DNA of 15,816 nt from Spirochaetaceae bacterium (GCA_003554375.1 PWGF01000146.1:1-15816); one strand, 5' to 3'; positions 1 to 7,075 are shown, numbered from the stretch's first letter. Translations and numbers: made by a program. The notes: a model not told the origin generated them from the sequence alone.

Positions 1-1408
1 CCGATTGGCTTTCGATCAAGTCGATAATCCACCCATCCTCCACCCTTCGTACACGGACTCTATCCACCAACTGCCGACCGGTCAGAGGCGGCGGCTCGTC
101 TGCTTGCTCCAATTCCTCCGGATCCAGGTCGGATGCATCGCCAGGTGCCCAGTGCTCGTAGCTGACCTGGTAGATGTGCTCGTCTTCATCCTCCGAAAGC
201 AACTCCACCTGCAGCTCTGCGATACCATATACCCACATATCTTGCGTGGCGGATGGGCGTCCTCGATCCACCCACTCCTGGGCGGTTATGTGCTCGTCGC
301 CCACTTGATATGCTTGTCTTACTCGGGAGGTGACGAAGACGTTTCGTACTTCACGGACCAGCGCATCCCCTGCCCCGTCCGTCACTGCGTCGGACATAAG
401 CTCATGGTTCAAGGTGTTCACGGAGCTGTAGAATGCCTCCACCAGCTCACGCGGCCCCATGCCCGCCGTTTGTCTGGGCTGGAGGTGGTTATAGATGATG
501 GTGCCGGGAATTGAGCCCACCAGCGCCACGATGATCGCCACCACTACGCCCTGTTTCCAGTACTTGCGCACAAGCTCCTGGCGGTGATAGCGGCGTTCCA
601 GTCTGCGCCGGGCCTCTCCAACTCGCTTGCGGTTCTCCGCTTCCTCTTCGTAGTCGAGGTCCCGCGTGATACCGCTGTCTCGCCATTCCCGGATTGCCGA
701 TCGCCAGTCCGCCGGTGAAACACGCTCCTCTTCAAACAGCGTACGCTTGATCTGGTCGCAGACTTCCGGCCGAAGCTCAGGGCGGATGAGCTCAGGCGGC
801 AGAAAGCTACAGTCTCGCAGACGTTCATGTAGCTCGTGCTCATCCCGCGTAGTGATGGGCCACGTGCCGGTGACCACCCGATACGCCAGCGCGGCAATCG
901 CATAGGTTGCGCCATGCCGGTTGTCCAGGTCGGGGTGGTTGAAATACTCAAGCTCCTCAAACCGGTCTTCCGCCTGCAGCTGCTCAGTTATCGCCTGCAC
1001 CGCGTTGGGAGGCAGGAAAAGCACGCTGCCGTCTGTTAAGAAGAGGATGCCACGTCCGTGCAATCTGTGGGGCGCTTGATCGCGTTCTTCCAGAACAGAG
1101 AGCGCCGCGGATAGTCGCTCCAGGTGAAGCAGGGCATCTTCAGTATCGAGGGAAACGATATCCCTGAGGGGCGTGAACTCCACATACGGCCCGTAGACGT
1201 AGAGCGTCCCTTCGTGCTCGATGACCCCCCCTGTATCCCAAGGCGTGATCTCGTCACCGCGCACGATCCATCCGCGCGCATTTGGTCCGCTAGCAAGCTT
1301 GCGAACTGCGATGCTCTTTCCGGGAATGCCCGTTTCGATTCCAAGGTAGGTTTCGCCGTCACGTCGAATAGTGACGAAGCCGTGGCACACCGAAGAAACT
1401 TCCAACAC
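1..1408 (-). CDS. Membrane protein with degenerate kinase-like cytoplasmic domain (partial, C-terminus off the window)
   Basis: 469 codons are visible and the gene continues past base 1. I chose the GTG at 1408 because GGGAGAAGG lies 6 bases upstream and no ATG is available nearby. Residues about 1-250 resemble a protein-kinase fold. A segment at 114-135 (starting HRLHGRG, then ILFLTDGSVLFL) sits where kinases have HxDxKPxNIL and DFG. Residues 160-184 (DLDNRHGATYAIAALAYRVV) match the DxYSLGxxxYxxLTGxxP helix. The catalytic Asp of HRD, the metal Asn and the DFG Asp are all missing, so it looks like a pseudokinase. A basic coiled segment leads to one membrane helix (about 287-306). The remainder (from about 317, MGPRELVEAFYSSVNTL) would be outside the cytoplasm and has the look of an NTF2-like alpha/beta domain. 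The family is not recognised by name. The coding call is firm; the fold assignments are inference. Confidence 0.8.
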   Translation of the reverse strand, partial: MLEVSSVCHGFVTIRRDGETYLGIETGIPGKSIAVRKLASGPNARGWIVRGDEITPWDTGGVIEHEGTLYVYGPYVEFTPLRDIVSLDTEDALLHLERLSAALSVLEERDQAPHRLHGRGILFLTDGSVLFLPPNAVQAITEQLQAEDRFEELEYFNHPDLDNRHGATYAIAALAYRVVTGTWPITTRDEHELHERLRDCSFLPPELIRPELRPEVCDQIKRTLFEEERVSPADWRSAIREWRDSGITRDLDYEEEAENRKRVGEARRRLERRYHRQELVRKYWKQGVVVAIIVALVGSIPGTIIYNHLQPRQTAGMGPRELVEAFYSSVNTLNHELMSDAVTDGAGDALVREVRNVFVTSRVRQAYQVGDEHITAQEWVDRGRPSATQDMWVYGIAELQVELLSEDEDEHIYQVSYEHWAPGDASDLDPEELEQADEPPPLTGRQLVDRVRVRRVEDGWIIDLIESQS

Positions 1409-1445
1409 GTCCGTCCTTCTCCCGTGTAGCTGGTTTGCTGAGTTA

Positions 1446-1475
1446 AGTATCTCACCGTTGGGAAGCGAGTGTCAA
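1446..1475 (-). promoter_or_regulatory. Sigma70-type promoter of the kinase-like gene
   Basis: Reading the minus strand, a perfect TTGACA (1475-1470) is followed after 18 bases by GATACT (1451-1446). The -10 is preceded by TG in the extended position (TGAGATACT). The predicted transcript start leaves a leader of about 30 bases with a Shine-Dalgarno before the GTG at 1408. This suggests the gene can be expressed independently of the upstream Memo gene, whose stop is 208 bases away. Confidence 0.6.
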
Positions 1476-1616
1476 ACCTTGGAAAGTGCAGGCCGCGCTT
1501 TTTGCCGACCGGTGGCAACGGAAGACAAGGGCCGGCCGGCGAGCCTCAGATAGCGATCGCTACCGAAGGCCGCCCATGATGCGCACGGTGGTGAGCGACT
1601 GAGCGACCGCCTTCGC

Positions 1617-2441
1617 TTACGGCGCCGACCACGCGATGGCACCATACTCTGCGTTTTCCTCCAGGCGGCCGTCCACCCGGAAGCTATTCCCCATGCTGAG
1701 TACTGAGGGCGAATAGGCTGCCATACCGGCCGAGATCAGAAGCGCCGGCGCAGTGAGCTCGTCACATCGGCCCTGCCGGATGTCAACAAGGCGGTGCCAA
1801 TCGCCTGCCAAGATGGTCCGGACAGCTTCTTCGGCGGACCGGCGCGTTTGGTCGAGCGGACCGCACGGCGTTAGGTGGGAACTCGCTATCCAGAGGAGGT
1901 TGGGACCACGCCGTTCGGCAAGCTGCGAGAGGGCCCGAGCCACATGGTGGAGCTTTTCGTGGGTTAGCCTTCCTACGAGAACCGGGAGAATAGACGCACC
2001 GGGAAAGAGGAACTGAAGGAATGGGAGCTGGGTTTCCACAGTCGGAGCTTCCAGGTGTGGGAGGTCGTCTCGAAGGAAGTGCGGGGAACACGACTCAAGC
2101 CTGCGCGCTTCGCGGCAAGCAACCGGCACTGCACCGAGGGGCGTTCGGTAGGCTACCGATTCGGGCAGTACTGCCGGTGCCGCCAGCTCCCATGCCGAAC
2201 ATCCCAGGATGATCACCAGGTCCACCGTTCGGGCGCACACTGCCTTGTACGCTTCTGCAGCCAGCTTGCCGGAGTAAGCGAAGCTGCCGTGCGGGACCAT
2301 AATCGCCGACGCGTGGCAAGCCGGGGTGTGAGCCTCCAACAGGAGCCGTTGTACTGCTTCCCGGAGATGTCGAGCGGATTCCGGATAGAAGATGCCCTGT
2401 AGAACTGACTCGCGAACGAGGGACGGATGATCGAGCTCCAT
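1617..2441 (-). CDS. amrB: Memo-family protein (AmmeMemoRadiSam system protein B-like)
   Basis: The product has 274 residues, a normal size for the MEMO1/AmmeMemoRadiSam-B family, whose fold is related to class III extradiol dioxygenases. Family landmarks in order are VLQGIFYP (13-20, usually V.G.FYP), IMVPHGSFAYSG (47-58, usually VPHAGY.YSG), DLVIILG (74-80), YRTPLG (98-103), VETQLPFLQFLFP (135-147) and IASSHL (185-190). His51 and Cys226 match two ligands of the human MEMO1 metal site. The third ligand, the His of the usual GPSHH motif, is replaced in GCSAWEL (80-86). Neither the radical SAM nor the AMMECR1 partner gene is nearby, so this is an orphan Memo protein of unknown substrate. The ATG at 2441 fits the family N-terminus. 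An in-frame TTG at 2483 would add 14 residues, but it overlaps the likely promoter. Confidence 0.85.
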   Translation of the reverse strand: MELDHPSLVRESVLQGIFYPESARHLREAVQRLLLEAHTPACHASAIMVPHGSFAYSGKLAAEAYKAVCARTVDLVIILGCSAWELAAPAVLPESVAYRTPLGAVPVACREARRLESCSPHFLRDDLPHLEAPTVETQLPFLQFLFPGASILPVLVGRLTHEKLHHVARALSQLAERRGPNLLWIASSHLTPCGPLDQTRRSAEEAVRTILAGDWHRLVDIRQGRCDELTAPALLISAGMAAYSPSVLSMGNSFRVDGRLEENAEYGAIAWSAP

Positions 2442-2448
2442 ACGTATA

Positions 2449-2476
2449 AGTATGGTGATTTGCGCAGCGTTATCAA
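2449..2476 (-). promoter_or_regulatory. Promoter directly abutting the Memo gene start (leaderless candidate)
   Basis: On the minus strand TTGATA (2476-2471) and CATACT (2454-2449) are separated by 16 bases. Only 7 bases lie between the -10 box and the ATG at 2441, and no Shine-Dalgarno is present. Transcription would therefore start at or next to the A of the start codon. The arrangement matches those before the genes starting at 15456 and 6790. A start at the upstream TTG would argue against it. Confidence 0.45.
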
Positions 2477-2507
2477 CGGGCAAGCCTAGGTCAGCGCCTG
2501 CCGGCAG

Positions 2508-3938
2508 CTACGGTCCGTTTCCAGCCCCTGCAAGCAGCCGCTCGAGGCGTCCGGAATCGACATCCACGCGGAGATTCTTCTCCTGCGTGGGGACAACAAG
2601 GCCGGCCTTGCCTCCCTTTGGCCGATTGAGATACTTAACTTGTGTATAGTATAGATCGGCGGCGCCGGAGCCTCTGGCTTTGCTGTAGTGGATTGCCAGA
2701 TTCCCCGCATCCAGAAGCACTTCCAGCGGAATCGACTTGCCCGGGCGGTGCCGGATGAACACGTAGCCTCCCGGGCAGTCGCGCGCGTGGATCCACGTGT
2801 CGTTTCCGCGCACATGACGCCGGAGTAGCTCATCGTTTTCCCGCGCGTTCCTGCCGACCAGGATTTCGAAGCCGTTGCTGCGGAACGTAAGACCGGGGCG
2901 CCCGGTGTCATCGCTCTCCTTGCGTTGTGTCTTGGACGCCGCGTATCGGTCTCGCAGTTCCCGGAGACGGGGTAGGTCGCGGATTTGCGAGAGCTCGGCG
3001 CGGACTTCTCGGGCTTCCTCGAGTTGATTCCGCAGATTCCGGAGTTGCTCCGTCACCGCGTGTGCCCCACTCCGGTCCTTCTTAGCGCGCGCAAAGAACG
3101 CTTCGGCGTTCTCTTGCGGGCTTTTCGACGGATCGAGCGGAATCTCGACAGTAGACCCCTCACGCTCCCAATCCGGAAGCTGTACTCGCTCGGCCCGGCG
3201 GGGCACTGCATGCAGGTTAGCCAAGAGCAGCTCGCCAAAGTGTTGTGATGCGTCGGCGTTTGCAAGTTGGTGTTCCCGGCGCTCGAGTCCGGTGATCGTC
3301 CGTGCAAGCCGGCGCTCTTCCCGGGCTAGAACCGTGTCGATGCGCTTACGGAGGCGCTCGCGCTCTTCCTCGAGTTCGGCTTCGTAGTCCGACCTGTCCA
3401 GCGCTTCGTTAAGGGTGGGTTCAGTGTAGTCCCGGACGCGCGAGGGCTGGGATCCCGCCTTGCGCCGTCCGCCGATATCGTGCTCGGGAGAATAGCTTCC
3501 GCCGGACACCTCGCCGCGCTTGGGACGGCGATAGCATGCATCGATAATCGTGCCGTCGGGATCGGTGAGGATGGCGTTTGCGGCGCCGCCCCAAAGCCGG
3601 AGCCAGAGAGTGTATTCCTCGCCGGCGCGGGCCAAGCGCAACGCTACGATGCGCTCTTGCTCTACGTGATCCGCCCCGACAATGTGGGACCCTCGGAGTC
3701 GTGCCCGGAGTAGCGCGTCGAAACGCTGGGGACGCTTCGGTTTGGCGAAGGAGCGGTTCGTCGCATGGAGCCGTGCCGCCCCCTGAGTTAGCGAGACCAT
3801 CAGGCGACAACGTTCACCCTTTCGGTACAGGTCGAAGATCAACGTATCAACGCGCGGTTGGAATACCTGCTGCACGTGCGATCCCGGTAGCTCGAGCTCT
3901 TCGAGGATTTGGTCGATTTCGGCCCGAGTCAGCGTCAT
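2508..3938 (-). CDS. rqcH: RqcH/NFACT family protein (ribosome quality control, Ala-tailing factor)
   Basis: The product has 476 residues, shorter than the roughly 560-570 of well-studied RqcH proteins. RqcH binds obstructed 50S subunits carrying nascent chains and recruits tRNA-Ala to add C-terminal alanine tails for degradation. The NFACT-N domain spans about 1-145 (HVQQVFQPRVDTLIF at 21-35). A coiled-coil middle with many charged residues covers about 180-340. It contains the family motif LDPSKSPQENA (268-278). The NFACT-R (DUF814) domain starts near 356 (GFEILVGRN, then ND.LLRRHVRGNDTWIHARDCPGGYVFIR). Glu95-Arg96 occupy the place of the Asp-Arg pair needed for activity in Bacillus RqcH. 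The ATG at 3938 has GAGGTG 8 bases upstream. The frame stays open 86 codons further into folC, but that part has no family similarity. The folC stop lies 46 bases upstream. Confidence 0.88.
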   Translation of the reverse strand: MTLTRAEIDQILEELELPGSHVQQVFQPRVDTLIFDLYRKGERCRLMVSLTQGAARLHATNRSFAKPKRPQRFDALLRARLRGSHIVGADHVEQERIVALRLARAGEEYTLWLRLWGGAANAILTDPDGTIIDACYRRPKRGEVSGGSYSPEHDIGGRRKAGSQPSRVRDYTEPTLNEALDRSDYEAELEEERERLRKRIDTVLAREERRLARTITGLERREHQLANADASQHFGELLLANLHAVPRRAERVQLPDWEREGSTVEIPLDPSKSPQENAEAFFARAKKDRSGAHAVTEQLRNLRNQLEEAREVRAELSQIRDLPRLRELRDRYAASKTQRKESDDTGRPGLTFRSNGFEILVGRNARENDELLRRHVRGNDTWIHARDCPGGYVFIRHRPGKSIPLEVLLDAGNLAIHYSKARGSGAADLYYTQVKYLNRPKGGKAGLVVPTQEKNLRVDVDSGRLERLLAGAGNGP

Positions 3939-3984
3939 ATGCTCAACACCTCGCCGGTATAGTCTCCGTTGCCCGCGGCGCCGC

Positions 3985-5367
3985 TCATTCGACCGCGGCG
4001 TAGGCTGCCGCCCGCACCTCGCCCACCAGATAGAACGAGCCGCAAACCAGAACCGTGCCGGTCTTCCCTGCCTGCTCTCGGGCACGGGCCAACGCGTCGG
4101 CCGGTTCCGGAATCTCCTGAACGGCCGGGGCGCCCGGCACGGCGCGGAAGGCGGTGGCGACCCGCTCAGGATACGACGGTTTGAACGTTCCTGCACGCGT
4201 AACTACGACGCTCCCGGCGAGCGGAGCGAGAGCCTCGGCTACCCCGGCGTAGTCCTTGCCGTCGACGAGTCCGACGACTACGGCTACCGGCTTCGGAAAG
4301 GAACGGCACACCGTTTCAGCAAGGCGCCTTGCAGACTGGGGAGTATGGGCCGTGTCGAGGACCACCGGGGGCAGAGTCGGAATTACCTCCATCCGGCCCG
4401 GAAGCCGCGTGTCACCAAAAGCCTGCGCGATCGTAGCATCCGGAAGCGACGGGAAGACCGTCCGAAGCGCCAGGTATGCCAGTACGGCGTTCTCCGCCTG
4501 TGGCTGTCCGAGCATTCGGAGGCTGCAACGGAAGCCGGCGCCTCGTTGCGGGTCAGGGTCTTCCCGGCGCGAGGAATCCTGAAGCTTCGGGTTTCTGAAG
4601 TAAACTTCGGTTCCGGTGGTTGACTCCTCCACAGCCAGACCGTGAACCGCTCGCTCCATGAAGGTGACAGGAACGCCTCGGTCGGCGGCAGTCTGCTCCA
4701 GGACTTCGGTGACCTCCGGGTGTTGGGGCGCAACCACGGCCGGAACGCCGGTTTTGAAGATGCCCGCCTTCTCCCATGCAATTTGACGGATGTCGGTGCC
4801 GAGATACTCGGTATGCTCTCTCTCGATCGGCGTTATCACCGAGCACCGGGGAGTTAACACATTCGTCGCATCGAGCCTGCCGCCCAGGCCGGTTTCGACT
4901 ACCATCCAGTCGCAGTCGGCGGCATCGAACACGAGAAAAGCCAGCAAAGTCAGAAGCTCGAAGGTGGTTGGAAGCTGCTCGGGAGCGTCCGGTTTTTTCG
5001 CAACGTCGTTGCAGTATGCGTGGATCGAGCGAGTCGCCTCTACTATGAGCTCCTCCGGCGCAGGGGCCCCGTCGATGGTGATACGCTCGGTGAAGTGTTC
5101 CACATGGGGGGACCCGTAGGTGCCGGTTCGGTATCCCGCTGCCGTAAGCGCCCTGGAGATGAAGGCGGCAGTAGAGCCTTTCCCTTTTGAGCCGGCCAGG
5201 TGGATGCTGGGGCGGCGTTGATGCGGGCGACCGAACTGCTCGACGAGTCGTTCCATCCGATCGAGTCGAAAGGCACGCGGCTCGTAGGTTCCACGCTCGA
5301 TGTTAAGGAATGAGAGAATGTACTCGAATGCTTCATCTCCGGTGGCCGGAGGGGGGTGCGTGATCAC
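3985..5367 (-). CDS. folC: Bifunctional folylpolyglutamate synthase / dihydrofolate synthase
   Basis: FolC is a cytoplasmic ATP-dependent Mur-ligase-type enzyme that adds glutamate to dihydropteroate and to folates. The 460-residue product has the P-loop LAGSKGKGST (57-66), SPHVEHFTERI (86-96), ETGLGGRLDATN (158-169), VITPIEREHTEYLG (177-190) and WEKAGIFK (198-205). The C-terminal ligase domain begins after LGQPQAENAVLAYLAL and includes LPGRMEVI and VVLDTAHTP (usually DGAHNP; here Asp-Thr-Ala-His-Thr). The start is the GTG at 5367 because AAAGGGAG lies 6 bases upstream. The alternative ATG at 5463 would overlap the hisD end, has no good ribosome site and would add 32 residues with no family match. 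It follows the HisD-family gene by 79 bases and precedes rqcH by 46 bases. Confidence 0.92.
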   Translation of the reverse strand: MITHPPPATGDEAFEYILSFLNIERGTYEPRAFRLDRMERLVEQFGRPHQRRPSIHLAGSKGKGSTAAFISRALTAAGYRTGTYGSPHVEHFTERITIDGAPAPEELIVEATRSIHAYCNDVAKKPDAPEQLPTTFELLTLLAFLVFDAADCDWMVVETGLGGRLDATNVLTPRCSVITPIEREHTEYLGTDIRQIAWEKAGIFKTGVPAVVAPQHPEVTEVLEQTAADRGVPVTFMERAVHGLAVEESTTGTEVYFRNPKLQDSSRREDPDPQRGAGFRCSLRMLGQPQAENAVLAYLALRTVFPSLPDATIAQAFGDTRLPGRMEVIPTLPPVVLDTAHTPQSARRLAETVCRSFPKPVAVVVGLVDGKDYAGVAEALAPLAGSVVVTRAGTFKPSYPERVATAFRAVPGAPAVQEIPEPADALARAREQAGKTGTVLVCGSFYLVGEVRAAAYAAVE

Positions 5368-5373
5368 TGAATT

Positions 5374-5381
5374 CTCCCTTT
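5374..5381 (-). promoter_or_regulatory. Ribosome binding site fixing the folC GTG start
   Basis: The minus strand reads AAAGGGAG followed by AATTCA and then GTG at 5367. This is the best Shine-Dalgarno match near the folC start. It decides in favour of this GTG over the in-frame ATG at 5463. Confidence 0.75.
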
Positions 5382-5446
5382 GGGACTTTCGGTCCGATTC
5401 CTGCTTGACCTTGCCGCCGGCCACTGCGCTCGCGGCGGCTCGGTCC

Positions 5447-6790
5447 TCACCGTTGGCCGCCATCGCAGGGCGGAGCGTGTCCCTGTTGTCGATCGAGCCT
5501 GGCTCGGAGCGCTGCCGCGTGCGCCGGGAAATCCTCGCAATCGGCAAGCGCAATTACGTGCGGGGCGATCTCGCGAAATGCCGTTTCCGAAGCTCTGACG
5601 ACCGACGCGCGTTTCTGGAAATCACGGACGGAGACCGCTGAGAACGACCGCGCATGGCCTCCGGTAGGGAGCACCGCGTTCGCGCCGGTTCCGTAGTTGG
5701 CAAGCGAGAACGGCGTATGGGTTCCAAGGAGTATCTCCGAGGCGTTGCGAACGCCGGCTGCGGTGTGCTCGGGATCAAACGTCTGAATGAGCAAGTGCTC
5801 CGGAGCAAAGGCGTTGACGATCTCCACTGCCTCCTCCAGGTCGCGGGTGAGGAGAATGCCCCCGTAGCCGGTCAGTACATCGCGCACGAACTGTTGCCGG
5901 TTTTCCGGCAGCTTGGAGGCCAGTACCGGCACCCGCGCCGCTACCTGCTCGGCAAGCTCGCGGCTGGGCGTGATAAGCATTGCCTGCGAATCCGATCCGT
6001 GTTCCGCCTCGATCATGAGATCGTACGCCACGAGCTCTGCGTCGGCGCTGTCGTCGGCGACCAGTATAGATTCGGTGGGGCCTGCCGGAAGGCCGGTGTC
6101 CACGTCGCCGGCCACCACGCGTTTGGCGGCGGCTACTCGGGCGCTTCCCGGGCCGACGATTTTGTATACTCTTCCGACGCTTTCAGTCCCGTATGCAAAA
6201 GCGGCTACGGCAACGGGACCGCCCATCCGGTAGATCCGATCCACCCCGCAGAGCCGGGCCGCGACCAAGCAGGCATCATCTACGCTTCCGTCAGGCGCCG
6301 GCGGTGTGGCGACCGCCAAGTCCGGTACGCCCGCCAGCTTGGCGGGGACGGCCATCATGTACAGCATGCTTGGAAAGCTTCCGCGCCCTCGCGGGACGTA
6401 CAGCCCGACCGAGTCGACCGGCGTATGGCGTTCCATAACCGACAGACCGGCCTGTGGCTCCACCGCGCTCATCCCTGTGTGTACCTGCGCGCTGTGAACT
6501 GAGCGCACGTTGTCGATCGCGTACTGCAGCGCTTCCCGGATCGGTCTCGGCAATCTCTGTTCCGCCCGGTTCAGCTCCCGGGGCGGAACCTCGAGCTCCG
6601 CGGGCTGGAGCGGTACTCCGTCGAAACGGCTCACCAGCTCGCAGACTGCGGAGTCGCCTCCGGTGCGCACGTGCGATACCAGGTCATGAGTCTCGGCAAG
6701 AACGGCGTCGATATCCTGTTGCGAACGGCTCAGCAGTCGCTCGCGAGTGTGAGCATCCAGCTCGGCCCAGCTCCAGATCGGGATGTCCAT
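5447..6790 (-). CDS. hisD: HisD-family (histidinol dehydrogenase-like) zinc/NAD dehydrogenase with altered active site
   Basis: The 447-residue product aligns with E. coli HisD over its whole length. Shared landmarks are SVGLYVPRG (127-135), GPG..RV..AKR (213-224), LPAGPTE (234-240), EAEHGSDSQ (261-269), FAPEHLLIQT (328-337), VLPTGG (373-378) and SVRDFQKR (387-394). HisD oxidises histidinol to histidine with two NAD. The catalytic Glu-His pair is kept (331-332), as are His264, Glu419 and His424. However, E. coli Gln259 and Asp360 (zinc ligands) are Glu261 and Asn365 here, and histidinol-contacting His367 is Ala372. The substrate may therefore not be histidinol, as in HisD paralogues such as sulfopropanediol dehydrogenase. 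No other histidine gene is nearby. The ATG at 6790 fits the family start; the frame stays open far upstream only as antisense of fabV. Confidence 0.88.
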   Translation of the reverse strand: MDIPIWSWAELDAHTRERLLSRSQQDIDAVLAETHDLVSHVRTGGDSAVCELVSRFDGVPLQPAELEVPPRELNRAEQRLPRPIREALQYAIDNVRSVHSAQVHTGMSAVEPQAGLSVMERHTPVDSVGLYVPRGRGSFPSMLYMMAVPAKLAGVPDLAVATPPAPDGSVDDACLVAARLCGVDRIYRMGGPVAVAAFAYGTESVGRVYKIVGPGSARVAAAKRVVAGDVDTGLPAGPTESILVADDSADAELVAYDLMIEAEHGSDSQAMLITPSRELAEQVAARVPVLASKLPENRQQFVRDVLTGYGGILLTRDLEEAVEIVNAFAPEHLLIQTFDPEHTAAGVRNASEILLGTHTPFSLANYGTGANAVLPTGGHARSFSAVSVRDFQKRASVVRASETAFREIAPHVIALADCEDFPAHAAALRARLDRQQGHAPPCDGGQR

Positions 6791-6798
6791 GCCGGCAG

Positions 6799-6826
6799 AG
6801 TACCGAAGGCGCCAATGTGGCGTCAA
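6799..6826 (-). promoter_or_regulatory. Candidate promoter of the HisD-family gene, close to its ATG
   Basis: On the minus strand TTGACG (6826-6821) and GGTACT (6804-6799) are 16 bases apart, and the ATG at 6790 lies only 8 bases beyond. The -10 box is weak by itself. The geometry repeats that of two other genes in the window, which is the main support. There is no Shine-Dalgarno in the 8-base gap. The 15-base tandem repeats begin right at the -35 box. Confidence 0.35.
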
Positions 6827-6915
6827 CGTGCGATATCGGGCTGCGCGCTGCCGGGCTGCGCGCTGCCGGACTGGGCGATATCGGACTGCGCGCTGCCGGA
6901 CTGGGCGCCACGGTT
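6826..6915. repeat. 15-base tandem repeat of two alternating unit types
   Basis: Six successive 15-base units can be read. Three are CTGCGCGCTGCCGGR (6841, 6856, 6886). One is CTGGGCGATATCGGA (6871), with a diverged relative at 6826-6840 carrying the same GCGATATCGG core. A degraded unit, CTGGGCGCCACGGTT, ends the array. The two-unit block CTGGGCGATATCGGA plus CTGCGCGCTGCCGGA shows a higher-order 30-base pattern. The array touches the -35 box of the hisD-like gene. Confidence 0.85.
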
Positions 6916-6980
6916 CAGGGGCCCAACGAGTCCGGTTGCGCATGTCCCGCGCCTCCGCTACCATGCGTCGCGAGCGCAAT

Positions 6981-7010
6981 TGCCGGTAACGCAGGCGCCG
7001 TTTACCGGCA
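6981..7010. repeat. Perfect 9-base inverted repeat
   Basis: TGCCGGTAA (6981-6989) is matched by TTACCGGCA (7002-7010) across a 12-base spacer. It could be a regulator binding site or a hairpin in a fabV leader. No U-rich tract follows, so it is not a standard terminator. The right arm overlaps the first copy of the ACCGGCATCCC repeat. Confidence 0.6.
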
Positions 7011-7030
7011 TCCCGGCTCACCGGCATCCC
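7004..7030. repeat. Two copies of ACCGGCATCCC, 16-base period
   Basis: The 11-base sequence ACCGGCATCCC occurs at 7004-7014 and again, identical, at 7020-7030. It lies in the hisD-fabV gap and is unrelated to the neighbouring 14- and 15-base repeats. Confidence 0.75.
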
Positions 7031-7047
7031 AAAGGCAACGCGGAAGT

Positions 7048-7075
7048 CCGGATCGCCAAGACCGGATCGCCAAGA
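7048..7075. repeat. Perfect 14-base tandem duplication
   Basis: CCGGATCGCCAAGA occurs twice head to tail (7048-7061 and 7062-7075). A shorter related piece, CCGATCGCC, follows at 7084-7092. This is a recent-looking duplication in the region upstream of fabV. Confidence 0.85.

Noticed and set aside
5..514. 169-codon plus-strand open frame at the left edge
   Set aside because: It is antisense to the kinase-like gene, whose translation shows a clear membrane helix and a protein-like exterior domain. This frame has no ribosome site and no family resemblance.
1550..1580. Palindrome around AGCGATCGCT downstream of the Memo gene
   Set aside because: The core is a perfect palindrome, but the outer stem is interrupted and no U tract follows, so I could not support a terminator or operator call.
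3939..4196. 86-codon upstream extension of the rqcH frame
   Set aside because: It overlaps the end of folC, is Arg/Pro-rich without family match, and the ATG at 3938 has a proper ribosome site and the expected NFACT N-terminus.
6826..6915. Tandem units considered as a CRISPR array or iteron origin
   Set aside because: The 15-base units adjoin directly without spacers, which excludes CRISPR. There is no replication gene, DnaA box cluster or AT-rich segment for an origin.
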